Assembly (NCBI GenBank): GCA_014379345.1
Contig: JACMLY010000171.1
Coordinates: forward strand, 1 to 32,322
Length of the DNA stretch: 32,322 nucleotides
Reading direction: 5' to 3'
Source of the DNA: Chitinophagaceae bacterium
GTDB taxonomy: Bacteria > Bacteroidota > Bacteroidia > Chitinophagales > Chitinophagaceae
Position 1 is the first letter of the stretch, and every line of letters begins with the position of its first letter. Positions 1 through 7,442 of this stretch are shown here, one piece after another. The notes under the pieces are model-generated. The model ran no database searches, had not been told where the DNA came from, and was given only the letters and a program-made list of their open reading frames with translations. The position numbers and the translations under genes were made by a program.

Positions 1-192
1 AACAATACCAACTACAAAGGTGGAGCTGCATTTGATTTGAATGCCGGAGCCGAATTCCGCATCACAAAGAACTTTAATCTCTGGCTTCAGATGAATAATA
101 TCTTCAATAACAAATACGAGCGGTGGAATCAGTACCAGGTTTTTGGTTTCAACATTCTCGGAGGGATTGTGTATTCATTTAATCAAAAGTGA
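1..192 (+). CDS. C-terminal end of an outer-membrane beta-barrel protein (partial)
   Basis: Frame 1 is open from the first base to a TGA at 190-192, giving 63 residues; the 5' part lies outside the window. The peptide alternates polar and hydrophobic residues with aromatic positions typical of barrel strands. It contains LWLQMNNIFNNKYERWNQY, the turn seen near the end of TonB-dependent receptor barrels (a 'N-x-F-N-x-K-Y' pattern). It ends in GIVYSFNQK, where the aromatic close to the C-terminus fits the usual signal for outer-membrane assembly. It could be a TonB-dependent receptor or a smaller barrel; the fragment cannot separate them. No terminator immediately follows the stop, but repeat hairpins begin within 10 bp. 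Confidence 0.75.
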   Translation, partial: NNTNYKGGAAFDLNAGAEFRITKNFNLWLQMNNIFNNKYERWNQYQVFGFNILGGIVYSFNQK

Positions 193-200
193 ATCGCGGA

Positions 201-216
201 CGGTCGACGGTCGACC
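201..216. repeat. GGTCGAC tandem palindromic repeat
   Basis: The 7-mer GGTCGAC occurs twice in direct succession (202-208 and 209-215), and each copy contains the palindrome GTCGAC. It lies 9 bp after the stop of the barrel gene. Related words recur at 298-357 and 5722-5794, so this looks like one member of a dispersed intergenic family rather than a gene-specific site. Confidence 0.6.
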
Positions 217-241
217 TTCTTCCACCATTTAAATTTTTCTT

Positions 242-388
242 TCTAACCAAAAAATTGTTGTTTCGCAGCTTAGTAACGAATGAGAAGCATAATAGTCGAA
301 GGACGACAGTCAACCGAAGATACACGGTTGAGTGTCGTCGGTTGAGTGTCGTCCTTCTTCTCTAACCAAAAAATTGTTGTATCGCAGC
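242..388 (+). repeat. Direct repeat of the 5' end of the downstream gene (copies 242-269 and 361-388)
   Basis: A 28-bp stretch at 242-269 recurs at 361-388 with a single difference (T at 262, A at 381). The second copy runs straight into the ATG at 389. After the first copy, TTA stands where the ATG should be. Weaker similarity then continues to a shared TAATAGT (about 290-296 and 405-411). The upstream copy therefore looks like a decayed partial duplicate of the leader and first codons of the next gene. The hairpin repeat at 298-357 lies between the two copies. Confidence 0.7.
298..357. repeat. REP-like hairpin with an internal 14-bp tandem repeat
   Basis: Arms at 298-316 and 339-357 are inverted complements over 19 bp with one mismatch. 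The right arm belongs to an exact 14-bp tandem (325-338 and 339-352). There is no T-run after the stem, so it is not a canonical terminator, though it may stabilise or end the transcript of the barrel gene. It shares the GTCGTCC/GTCGACC vocabulary with the repeats at 201-216 and 5722-5794. Confidence 0.65.
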
Positions 389-1012
389 ATGGTAGAAGCG
401 CTTAATAGTTATCTGGTACAGCACAAGAGCCTGAGTATTCCCGGGCTGGGTACTATTTACGTGGAAAGAAAACCGGCGCAGACCGATTTTATCAACAAAC
501 AGATCATCGGGCCTTCCTATCATTATCGTTTCGACCGATACTTTGATGCACCCGACAAAGATTTTTTTACCTATCTGGCCGCACAAAAAGAAATAGCCGA
601 CTACGAGGCGATCAGGTGGTATAACGAATGGGCATATGAACTCAGAAATAAGATAAGGACGCAGCAAGAGGTGAAATGGGAAAATGTCGGTATTCTGAAA
701 ACAGATGTTTCAGGCGAAATTGTATTTGAAGCGAAGTCAAACCTGGTTTCCTATCTCGAACCGGTACCGGCAGAAAGGGTCATACGCACCAATGCCCAAC
801 ATACCATGCTGGTTGGCGACAAAGAAGTAACCAACACTGCCATGACGGATTACCTGAATGAAGAAACGGTGTATGTGGAAAAAGAATCCTGGTGGATATA
901 CGCATTGATCCTCGCCACCATTGCCGTTGTTGTTATTTTCTTCCATTTTTTTCGGAGTGGGACGGGCGCCGGTTCGGTGAATAACCAGCAGACGATCAGC
1001 GTTCCTAAATAG
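389..1012 (+). CDS. HU-CCDC81-like domain protein with one C-terminal membrane segment
   Basis: The product has 207 residues from the ATG at 389. A GTG at 332 would lengthen it, but that segment is made of intergenic repeat, so I prefer 389. The N-terminus (MVEALNSYLVQHK, then SIPGLGTIYVERKPA) matches the bacterial HU-CCDC81 module, in which a helix is followed by a 'PGLG' strand. A second HU-like half is suggested near residues 110-130 by EVKWENVGILKTDVSGEI. A single hydrophobic segment (IYALILATIAVVVIFFHFF) near residues 170-190 is followed by a short polar tail. In Bacteroidota such proteins often carry a periplasmic SPOR domain after the membrane helix; here only about 20 residues remain, so this one is a short form. 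Its role is unknown; a cytoplasmic, membrane-anchored protein is the best structural reading. Confidence 0.7.
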   Translation: MVEALNSYLVQHKSLSIPGLGTIYVERKPAQTDFINKQIIGPSYHYRFDRYFDAPDKDFFTYLAAQKEIADYEAIRWYNEWAYELRNKIRTQQEVKWENVGILKTDVSGEIVFEAKSNLVSYLEPVPAERVIRTNAQHTMLVGDKEVTNTAMTDYLNEETVYVEKESWWIYALILATIAVVVIFFHFFRSGTGAGSVNNQQTISVPK

Positions 1013-1033
1013 AATATTCCAGATTTGTTCGTC

Positions 1034-1056
1034 ATGCCACGTCAAAAGCGTGGCAT
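1034..1056. terminator. Hairpin after the HU-CCDC81-like gene
   Basis: ATGCCACG (1034-1041) pairs exactly with CGTGGCAT (1049-1056) across a 7-nt loop, 21 bp after the stop at 1012. No T-run follows, so it is a weak terminator candidate. It also ends only 18 bp before the methyltransferase GTG start and could influence its translation. Confidence 0.4.
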
Positions 1057-1074
1057 ATTCATAAACAAAAAGGT

Positions 1075-1971
1075 GTGACCGATAGAATTTTTTATAGTAA
1101 ATGTCCATCCTGTTATTCCATTCAAATAGCGAAAAGTTTATCGGCTACTGATCATACAGTATCGCATGAACTTTTCGAAATATGGCATTGTAGCAATTGT
1201 TCATTAAGATTTACCCAAGCCGTTCCTGACCAGGATTCCATCGGTCGTTTTTATCGCTCAGAAGAGTATATCTCGCATACGGATACTAATAAAGGAATTG
1301 TTAATCGCATGTACCGCTTTGTGCGAGGGATCACTGTAAACAACAAGCGAAATATCATTCACTCGCACACACATCTGTCAAAGGGAAATTTATTGGACCT
1401 CGGTGCCGGAACCGGTGCATTTGCTGTGCGGATGGCTAAAGCGGGGTGGACAGTGTCGGCTTTAGAACCTGATGAACAAGCGCGTAAAAAGGCTGCTGAT
1501 CTTCATTCTCTGCAACTGCAGGACTCTTCAAAATTATTTGAATTTGGCAAGGATAGCTTTGATGCGATTACTTTATGGCATGTACTCGAACATGTACATG
1601 CGCTTCACGAATATCTTGAGCGAATAAAAGAAATACTGAAACCCGGCGGGATCCTTTTTATTGCGGTGCCCAATTATATTTCTTATGATGCAGCCATATA
1701 TAAAGAATACTGGGCTGCGTATGATACGCCCCGGCATTTGTATCATTTTTCTCCGGAAGCCATGCAAAAATTAGCAGGATCGCACGGACTGCAGGTAAAG
1801 AAAATAAGACCTATGTGGTTCGATAGCTTTTATGTAAGTCTCCTGAGTGAAAAATATAAGACTGGTCATTCAAATCTTATTAAAGGATTCTGGAATGGTG
1901 CTATTTCAAATATCAAAGCGCTTTCTAATAACAAAAAAGCGAGTTCACTGATCTATATAATTTCTAAATAA
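1075..1971 (+). CDS. Class I SAM-dependent methyltransferase with N-terminal zinc ribbon
   Basis: The product has 298 residues. Cys10-x2-Cys13 and Cys39-x2-Cys42 form a likely zinc ribbon ahead of the catalytic domain. The SAM-binding motif I is DLGAGTG at residues 108-114, with an acidic residue in 'LEPD' at the end of strand 2. WHVLEHV follows near 164-170, typical of the Methyltransf_23 group. The zinc-ribbon plus Methyltransf_23 layout is common among enzymes that methylate sugars, lipids or small metabolites, frequently in envelope glycan loci. No neighbouring glycan gene fixes the substrate. The start is GTG: the frame is open upstream to a TAA at 1006 but holds no ATG. The gene converges on the cyclotransferase gene across a palindromic repeat. 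Confidence 0.8.
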   Translation: MTDRIFYSKCPSCYSIQIAKSLSATDHTVSHELFEIWHCSNCSLRFTQAVPDQDSIGRFYRSEEYISHTDTNKGIVNRMYRFVRGITVNNKRNIIHSHTHLSKGNLLDLGAGTGAFAVRMAKAGWTVSALEPDEQARKKAADLHSLQLQDSSKLFEFGKDSFDAITLWHVLEHVHALHEYLERIKEILKPGGILFIAVPNYISYDAAIYKEYWAAYDTPRHLYHFSPEAMQKLAGSHGLQVKKIRPMWFDSFYVSLLSEKYKTGHSNLIKGFWNGAISNIKALSNNKKASSLIYIISK

Positions 1972-1998
1972 TATTTAATCTTTATTATTTGTATTTCT

Positions 1999-2060
1999 CC
2001 TTTGTGTCTCCGTGTCTTGGTGGCTAAAGTTTGTCTCAAAGGCACTAAGACACAAAGAGG
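1999..2060. repeat. Intergenic inverted repeat between two convergent genes
   Basis: CTTTGTGTCT (2000-2009) is the exact complement of AGACACAAAG near 2048-2057. Partial pairing continues inward between the GTGTCTTGG and CAAAGGCACT segments. It sits in the 129-bp gap between two convergent stops (1971 and 2101), where it could act as a two-way terminator. Very similar 'TTTGTGTCTCCGTGTCTT' words are, as I recall, scattered through many environmental bacterial genomes. Confidence 0.6.
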
Positions 2061-2100
2061 ACCACCTGTGGTATGACACTTATTTTTGGGTCGATAAAAA

Positions 2101-2916
2101 TCAAAAGATTTTGATCTCGTATAGCTTCGGCCATTTTTTACCGGTCACGTATACTTTGGAGGTAACACTATCAAAGGCGATGCCATTGAATTCCTCTGCA
2201 TCCGGATACTGGTTGCTGATCTGAGCTACCATTTTTGAAAAATCCATCCGCCCGACTACTTTACCGCTTGCAGGATCGATTTTAAGAATATAGGGTGTTT
2301 GCCATTGATTGGCGTAGATAAATCCGTTAATGAATTCCAGTTCGTTAATATTGGCTGTTGGCCCATTGTTATCTGCTACACCAATCACATTTAGAACCCT
2401 CAACGATTCCGGGTCTAGAAAATATAAACTGCTGGTTCCATCGCTCATGATCAGGTTTTTGCCATCATTCGTAAATCCCCAGCCTTCGGTATTGTAAGTA
2501 AATTCTTTCAGCTTTTGATGGGTTTTAGCATTATACACAAAGCCTTTGTGTGTTTGATATGTGAGCTGGTATATTTTATCGTTCAAAAAAGTGATTCCCT
2601 CGCCAAACCAGGCGGTGCCTAAATCAATTTTCTTTTGAAGTTTGCCCGTTGTTAGTTCCACTGGTCCTATCCAGGTTCCGTTGTTTGAAATGGTTGAAGT
2701 GGCGCCTGTACTTTCATAAAGCTGACCGTTGTAAAATGTTAAACCTTCAGTATAGGAGGCGGTATCATGGGGGTATTCATTAACAATAGAAAAAGGAATA
2801 ACAGCAGGAGCAGCAACTCCGCCATCGTCTATAGTTCCATCTTTCCCAGTATCGGGTTCAGTATTGCAGGCAAATAAAAAAAGGCAGATCACTAAAACAT
2901 TCCGCATCTTATTCAT
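2101..2916 (-). CDS. Glutaminyl-peptide cyclotransferase (bacterial/plant type), lipoprotein
   Basis: The product has 271 residues. It resembles the five-bladed propeller glutaminyl cyclases that convert N-terminal glutamine to pyroglutamate. The diagnostic stretches are FTQGL-like SYTEGLTFYNGQLYEST (about residues 54-70), GEGITF, EGWGFTNDGKNLIMSDGT and NELEFINGFIYANQW near 190-205. The N-terminus MRNVLVICLFLFAC is a lipoprotein signal with the lipidated Cys at residue 17 (counting from ATG at 2916). ATG at 2907 is an equally possible start. In Bacteroidota, T9SS-exported proteins often acquire N-terminal pyroglutamate after signal-peptide cleavage, so a role in maturing such substrates is plausible. 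The next gene encodes a T9SS cargo, though it is transcribed divergently. Confidence 0.85.
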   Translation of the reverse strand: MNKMRNVLVICLFLFACNTEPDTGKDGTIDDGGVAAPAVIPFSIVNEYPHDTASYTEGLTFYNGQLYESTGATSTISNNGTWIGPVELTTGKLQKKIDLGTAWFGEGITFLNDKIYQLTYQTHKGFVYNAKTHQKLKEFTYNTEGWGFTNDGKNLIMSDGTSSLYFLDPESLRVLNVIGVADNNGPTANINELEFINGFIYANQWQTPYILKIDPASGKVVGRMDFSKMVAQISNQYPDAEEFNGIAFDSVTSKVYVTGKKWPKLYEIKIF

Positions 2917-3263
2917 GGTATTTCGTCTGAGGGGTCAAAAATAGCATTCTATCAATAAGTGATTAGTAAAGAAAACATAAAATTTATTACGGGTAATTTT
3001 GATTTATGAAATAAAATTGATTGTTTTACAACGCTTATCACCTGAACACCGCTCAATTCCTTCTTCTGCAGAGTGGCTCGTTTATAAGTTGAATCTTGTA
3101 ACCCCTGATCATTGATCCCGTAGAATGCCGGCATTGTCGATCCCGAAATGCCATTAATACTTTTTATATTATTCCAATATCTTTCTTGAAAAAGAGAAAC
3201 AAATCCGTATGAAATTACTTGTCCGCCCCTATGATGGTTCAGCAATTCATGAAAGAATTTATC
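2917..3263. other. Intergenic region between divergent cyclotransferase and protease genes
   Basis: This stretch of 347 bp has no gene I can support. A minus-strand open frame covers most of it (to 2952) but begins inside the protease gene and has no recognisable domain. On the plus strand TAATTTTG at 2994-3001 fits the -7 consensus, but it lies 260 bp before the protease start, so it is only a candidate. Confidence 0.4.
2936..2943 (-). promoter_or_regulatory. -7 element TATTTTTG for the cyclotransferase gene
   Basis: Read on the minus strand this is TATTTTTG, a full match to the Bacteroidota -7 consensus TAnnTTTG. It lies about 20-30 bp before the two candidate ATG codons, which implies a very short leader. 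No convincing TTG -33 element is seen at 19-21 bp upstream. Confidence 0.4.
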
Positions 3264-4544
3264 ATGCGGCATTTAATACTATTGTTCTGCTTACTGACCT
3301 TCATAACAGCTGGCTGCCTGGCGCAGACTGGATGCACCTCAAAGGAATATTCTAAAATAGAAAGCACCAAAAACCCGGGGCTTGTTCAAAAAGCACAGGA
3401 TCTTGAATCATTCATTAAAAACTGGTCATTTTATAGTGAACCCAGGATGGTCGCTTCGGGTATCGAAGGAAACGGATTGGCCGTTATTAAGATACCCGTT
3501 GTGGTACATGTGCTGTATAATAGTGTCGAACAAAAGATAACGGAGGAGCAGGTTCGGTCTCAGTTGGACGTGTTGAATAGAGATTACCGTATGCTAAATA
3601 CTTCAGTTACCGAACTGCCGGATTATTTTAAATCACTGGCTGCAGACTGTTTCATTGAATTTACACCCGCCACCATTGATCCACAGGGAAGACCGACTCG
3701 CGGGATTGTATGGAAGAAAACCAACAATTCTTATTTTGGTTCAGACGATGGGATTAAATTTTCCAGAAGAGGGGGAGATGATGCGTGGGATGCCGATCGA
3801 TATTTAAATATCTGGGTGGGGAAGTTGTCGCCCGGAATGGTTGGGTACTCGAGTCCGATTGGTGCATCCAAAGAAAAAGATGGAATTGTTTTGAGATACA
3901 GCGCCTTCGGTACGCTCGGAACCGCCACCGCACCATATAACCTTGGAAGGACAGCAGTTCATGAGATCGGTCACTGGCTGGGATTGAAACATATATGGGG
4001 CGACCGATTTTGTGGGGATGATGAGGTTGCTGACACTCCTCCACAAAAAGGCCCTACGCCCGGTTGTCCTTCGGGTGTGACGGCTGCTGCCTGCGACAAT
4101 TCAGCATCAGGAAGCATGTACATGAATTTTATGGATGTCACTTACGATGCCTGTACCAATATGTTTACAAATGGTCAAAGAGACAGAATGAGAGCCCTGT
4201 TTGCGGAGGGCGGGCCCCGTCATGCATTGTTATATTCGCAGGGCAGTTCAGGGCCTTTACTTCCCATGCCCGTGGAACTTCCGGTGGATAGCTTTTTGAT
4301 ACAATCGGTTATCGTTTACCCAAATCCTGCAGATAATACGATCACTGTAAACACAGGAGCCGCGGGAGATCTGACAGGCGATCGCATTCGTATTCACAAC
4401 CATCTCGGCCAATTGGTACTGCAATCGAACATCACCGCTAAAACAATGCAGCTCAATATAAGCAGCTTCCGGAATGGCCTGTATTACTTAAAAATTGGGG
4501 CGAAAAGTAAAGCCTATAAACTTGTAAAAGCAAGTCTTCCCTGA
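3264..4544 (+). CDS. Secreted M43-family zinc metalloprotease with T9SS C-terminal domain
   Basis: The product has 426 residues from the ATG at 3264, chosen because it puts the signal peptide MRHLILLFCLLTFITAGCLA at the N-terminus; an earlier in-frame start adds 15 non-hydrophobic residues. The metzincin zinc site HEIGHWLGLKH begins at His233 (HExxHxxGxxH), with a Met-turn around MNFMD some 50 residues later. This is the pappalysin (M43) arrangement also seen in cytophagalysin-like enzymes. Cysteines around the active site probably form disulfides. The last ~75 residues begin at VYPNPADNTITV, contain NGLYYLKIG and end at KLVKASLP, which is the type A T9SS sorting domain. The enzyme should therefore be exported across the outer membrane and released or surface-anchored. 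It ends 14 bp from the convergent oxidoreductase gene. Confidence 0.9.
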   Translation: MRHLILLFCLLTFITAGCLAQTGCTSKEYSKIESTKNPGLVQKAQDLESFIKNWSFYSEPRMVASGIEGNGLAVIKIPVVVHVLYNSVEQKITEEQVRSQLDVLNRDYRMLNTSVTELPDYFKSLAADCFIEFTPATIDPQGRPTRGIVWKKTNNSYFGSDDGIKFSRRGGDDAWDADRYLNIWVGKLSPGMVGYSSPIGASKEKDGIVLRYSAFGTLGTATAPYNLGRTAVHEIGHWLGLKHIWGDRFCGDDEVADTPPQKGPTPGCPSGVTAAACDNSASGSMYMNFMDVTYDACTNMFTNGQRDRMRALFAEGGPRHALLYSQGSSGPLLPMPVELPVDSFLIQSVIVYPNPADNTITVNTGAAGDLTGDRIRIHNHLGQLVLQSNITAKTMQLNISSFRNGLYYLKIGAKSKAYKLVKASLP

Positions 4545-4558
4545 CCGGCCTATCACTA

Positions 4559-5692
4559 TTATCGAAACATCATATGGGCCATTTTTTCTGCGATCACCGG
4601 CGAAAGTGCTACGCCCATGCCGCCCAAACGTACGGCGCAAAAAATATTGTCTGAGATTTTTTGAACGATAGGCATTTTCTCAGGCCCCATCCCCATAATA
4701 CCACTCCACCTGTCTGTGACCAGGAACTCTTCACCGGGCAGGATATATTTTGAGAGAAAATATTCTAACTCCTTCTGAATTTTTTCGGTCGTTATCATCT
4801 CGGAAGAGGTTTCTTCTTCCAACGCTTTATTCCTGGCTCCACCCACCAACACACGCTTACCCAGATTACGGAAATAATAATACCCTCCATCGTAATGAAA
4901 AGTGCCCGTGAATTTTAAATTTGGGATTTCAGAGGTCACCAGTATTTGCCCTCTTGCCGCAACAAGATCCAGTTCGGGTAATAACTGTTTTGCAAATCCA
5001 TTTGTACAAACCAACAGTTTGCTGCATGTTATATGTATCTGTTGATTGGTATACAGCACCACATGTTCACCGATTTGCTCGTGACCCGTTATCTCTATGG
5101 AGTTAAGAACCGTGACACCGGCTGCCTGAACCAGTTGAAGCAGATATTGACATAGCTTACCCGAATGGAGAAAACCTTCCAGTTTGTTTTCGATCAGGTG
5201 AGTAACCTGGTGAAAACCGAAATTTTTTATTTTCTTATCTGATAACCTGAAAATATTTTTTTTGTTGATAACCTTGCCCAATACCGAATTGAGTACATTC
5301 AACCTTGCATTCAATTCTTTTTTTTGGATCTCATCCTGTTCTGTGATCAGTTCGTAACCGCCTGCTATTTCAAAATCAATGGGTTTGTCCTTGAACACTT
5401 TTCGGATACGTTCCAATCCAAGCCATCTCATCTCAACCAGCTCGAGCATTTTCTCTTCACCCATGCTGGCGGTGTCTTCCAATAATTCAGTAGCACTTCC
5501 AAAACAGGCAAAACCTGCGTTACGGGTACTTGCACCTGTTGGTATTATTCCTCTGTCAATTATTGTTATCGAAACCTTCGGGTAGTGTTTTTTGAGATAG
5601 TAAGCGCACCATAGACCTACCAGGCCGCTGCCCGCGATGACAACATCTTTGGGGGCATAAAAACTTTCTTTTTCCCAGATGGATACTTGCAT
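4559..5692 (-). CDS. FAD-dependent oxidoreductase, DAO (glycine/D-amino acid oxidase-like) family
   Basis: The product has 377 residues. A Rossmann motif GSGLVG is at residues 21-26, and an acidic residue follows strand 2 (TIIDR, Asp46) to bind the FAD ribose. The next conserved block is TGASTRNAGFACFGS, the family's flavin-proximal loop. Near the C-terminus RWSGIMGMGPEKMPIV and RLGGMGVALSP match the DAO fold's closing FAD-binding segments. Members oxidise amines or amino acids such as glycine, sarcosine, proline or D-amino acids; the substrate cannot be read here. No signal peptide is visible, so it is cytosolic. A 108-bp gap with a palindromic repeat separates it from lpdA upstream on the same strand, so co-transcription is uncertain. 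Confidence 0.85.
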   Translation of the reverse strand: MQVSIWEKESFYAPKDVVIAGSGLVGLWCAYYLKKHYPKVSITIIDRGIIPTGASTRNAGFACFGSATELLEDTASMGEEKMLELVEMRWLGLERIRKVFKDKPIDFEIAGGYELITEQDEIQKKELNARLNVLNSVLGKVINKKNIFRLSDKKIKNFGFHQVTHLIENKLEGFLHSGKLCQYLLQLVQAAGVTVLNSIEITGHEQIGEHVVLYTNQQIHITCSKLLVCTNGFAKQLLPELDLVAARGQILVTSEIPNLKFTGTFHYDGGYYYFRNLGKRVLVGGARNKALEEETSSEMITTEKIQKELEYFLSKYILPGEEFLVTDRWSGIMGMGPEKMPIVQKISDNIFCAVRLGGMGVALSPVIAEKMAHMMFR

Positions 5693-5721
5693 GTTGTAAG
5701 GTAAAGACTAATTGCTGAAAA

Positions 5722-5794
5722 GTCGACCGACCACCGTCGACCGAAGAAAATGATTGCTTTGATTTCCGGCGTCTGTCGTCGGTGGATGGTCGAC
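5722..5794. repeat. GTCGACC-family inverted repeat between lpdA and the oxidoreductase gene
   Basis: Arms at 5722-5736 and 5780-5794 are inverted complements over 15 bp with two mismatches, separated by 43 bp. The sequence contains GTCGACCG three times or in complement, the same word as at 201-216. It occupies almost the whole intergenic gap just after the lpdA stop. Confidence 0.6.
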
Positions 5795-5800
5795 CGCCCC

Positions 5801-7204
5801 CTACAAATGAATTGCTTCCCCGTAAGCCACTTCGATCGCGTCTTTTATTGCTTCGCTTATGGTGGGATGAGGATGTATGCTATTTAGCACCTCGTGATGA
5901 GTAGTTTCCAATTTACGGGCTGTAACCGTTTGCACAATGATCTCTGTTACGTTGTACCCGATCATATGTGTGCCGAGCCATTCACCGTATTTGGCATCGA
6001 AGATCACCTTTACGAACCCTTCGGGGTGCCCGGATGCAAGTGCTTTTCCTGAAACACTTAATGGGAATTTTCCAACCTTCACTTCATATCCGGCTTCTCT
6101 TGCCTGCTTTTCTGTATAGCCTACTGAAGCAATTTCGGGCGAACAATAGGTACAACCCGGAACATTATTATAATCAATCGGCTCTGGCTTGTGTTGGAAT
6201 TTCTTTTCGGCAAATGCAATATTTTCGACGCAAATAATTCCTTCCTTAGAGGCAACGTGTGCAAGTGCCTGTCCCGGGGCGCAATCACCGATCGCATAGA
6301 TGCCCGCAACATTTGTCTGATAAAATTTATCAACGGTGATCTTACCCTTGTCTGTTTTAACCCCTGTTTCCTCCAGGCCAATGCCTTCAATATTTGCTGA
6401 AACACCCACTGCGCTTAACAGGATATCCGCTTCAAGCGTCACCTCTCCATTTTGCGTTTTTACTGTTGCTTTCACGCCATTGCCACTCGTATCAACTTTT
6501 GTTACTTCACTGCTGGTCATTATTTCAACGCCATTCTTCTTAAAATTCTTTTCAAGCTCTTTCGAAATGTCTTCGTCTTCAACAGGCACGATCCTTGGCA
6601 GAAATTCAACCACCGTAACTTTTGTTCCAAGCGTATTATAGAAATAAGCGAATTCAATTCCTATGGCGCCACTTCCTACTACGATCATAGTTTTAGGTTG
6701 TTGTGGCAAAACCATCGCTTCACGGTAACCGATTATTTTTTTACCATCGATAGGCAAATTCGGTAATTGACGGCTACGCCCCCCGGTTGCAACAATGATA
6801 TGCTTGCCTTCTACTATCTGCGACTTACCATCTGCCGCAGTTACCTCCAGTTGTCCCTTGCTTTTCAGCTTTCCAAATCCCATGATAACATCGATCTTAT
6901 TTTTTTTCATCAGGAACTGGATTCCTTTGCTTTGTTTATCTGCAACTCCACGACTGCGTTTAATGATTGCCTCAAAATTTTGCTGACCGGTTGCTTCAAT
7001 ACCATAATCTTTTGCGTGTTTGACGTATTCAAAAACCTGTGCACTTTTCAAAAGGGCTTTGGTAGGAATACAACCCCAGTTCAAACAAATTCCACCCAAA
7101 CTTTCTTTTTCAACGATTGCTGTTTTAAAACCTAACTGCGAAGCTCTGATAGCAGCCACATATCCGCCGGGGCCACTGCCTAAAACAATTACATCGTAAG
7201 CCAT
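5801..7204 (-). CDS. lpdA: Dihydrolipoyl dehydrogenase (E3)
   Basis: The product has 467 residues, the usual length for E3. It reoxidises dihydrolipoamide of 2-oxoacid dehydrogenase complexes or the glycine cleavage system, using FAD and NAD+. GSGPGGYVA at residues 9-17 binds FAD. The redox pair Cys40/Cys45 lies in GGICLNWGCIPTKALL. VVGSGAIGIEFA is the NAD+ site, and AIGDCA is the second FAD contact. HPHPTISEA near 444-452 supplies the catalytic His-Glu base. No 2-oxoacid dehydrogenase or glycine-cleavage gene adjoins it, so this is a stand-alone copy that may serve several complexes. Confidence 0.96.
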   Translation of the reverse strand: MAYDVIVLGSGPGGYVAAIRASQLGFKTAIVEKESLGGICLNWGCIPTKALLKSAQVFEYVKHAKDYGIEATGQQNFEAIIKRSRGVADKQSKGIQFLMKKNKIDVIMGFGKLKSKGQLEVTAADGKSQIVEGKHIIVATGGRSRQLPNLPIDGKKIIGYREAMVLPQQPKTMIVVGSGAIGIEFAYFYNTLGTKVTVVEFLPRIVPVEDEDISKELEKNFKKNGVEIMTSSEVTKVDTSGNGVKATVKTQNGEVTLEADILLSAVGVSANIEGIGLEETGVKTDKGKITVDKFYQTNVAGIYAIGDCAPGQALAHVASKEGIICVENIAFAEKKFQHKPEPIDYNNVPGCTYCSPEIASVGYTEKQAREAGYEVKVGKFPLSVSGKALASGHPEGFVKVIFDAKYGEWLGTHMIGYNVTEIIVQTVTARKLETTHHEVLNSIHPHPTISEAIKDAIEVAYGEAIHL

Positions 7205-7248
7205 ATAAGAATTTAAAATGATGAATGTTGTTGTCGCATCAATCGTAA

Positions 7249-7295
7249 GACGTGAGAGGTGAAAAGTGAAATCAAGTATCTGATATTCTCACGTC
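7249..7295. repeat. GTGAGA-family inverted repeat upstream of lpdA and bshB1
   Basis: GACGTGAGA (7249-7257) pairs exactly with TCTCACGTC (7287-7295), and AGGTG pairs less regularly with CACCT further along. The same vocabulary (GTGAGA, AGGTGA, CTCACCTCTCA) returns at 21948-22032. It lies between divergent starts rather than at gene ends, so it is not simply a terminator. Confidence 0.55.
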
Positions 7296-7417
7296 ACACC
7301 TTTCCCGTATCACGAATAAATTAAAGTTTGGCGAAATTACTTCACTGCATTCAAAGAGCCAAAACAGGAACTTTTGTTAACTTCCGCCGCTGAAAATAAG
7401 ATTGGCAGCAGACTATT

Positions 7418-7425
7418 TACATTTG
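7418..7425 (+). promoter_or_regulatory. bshB1: -7 element TACATTTG for bshB1
   Basis: TACATTTG is a full match to the Bacteroidota -7 consensus TAnnTTTG, 17 bp ahead of the ATG at 7443. Transcription would begin about 7432, giving a leader of roughly ten bases. That excludes any start upstream of 7443. A TTG at 7402-7404 is closer than the usual -33 spacing. Confidence 0.5.
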
Positions 7426-7442
7426 CAACCTTAACTGACAAT

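Noticed and set aside
3219..3263. Longer N-terminus for the M43 protease
   Set aside because: The extra residues are polar and would bury the signal peptide; ATG at 3264 gives a normal one.
2952..3272. Minus-strand frame of 106 codons between the cyclotransferase and protease genes
   Set aside because: It begins inside the protease gene's signal sequence, has no recognisable domain and no promoter or ribosome-binding context.
4064..4291. 75-codon frame inside the protease gene in another frame
   Set aside because: A shadow of the real gene, whose active-site and sorting domains are in the frame starting at 3264.
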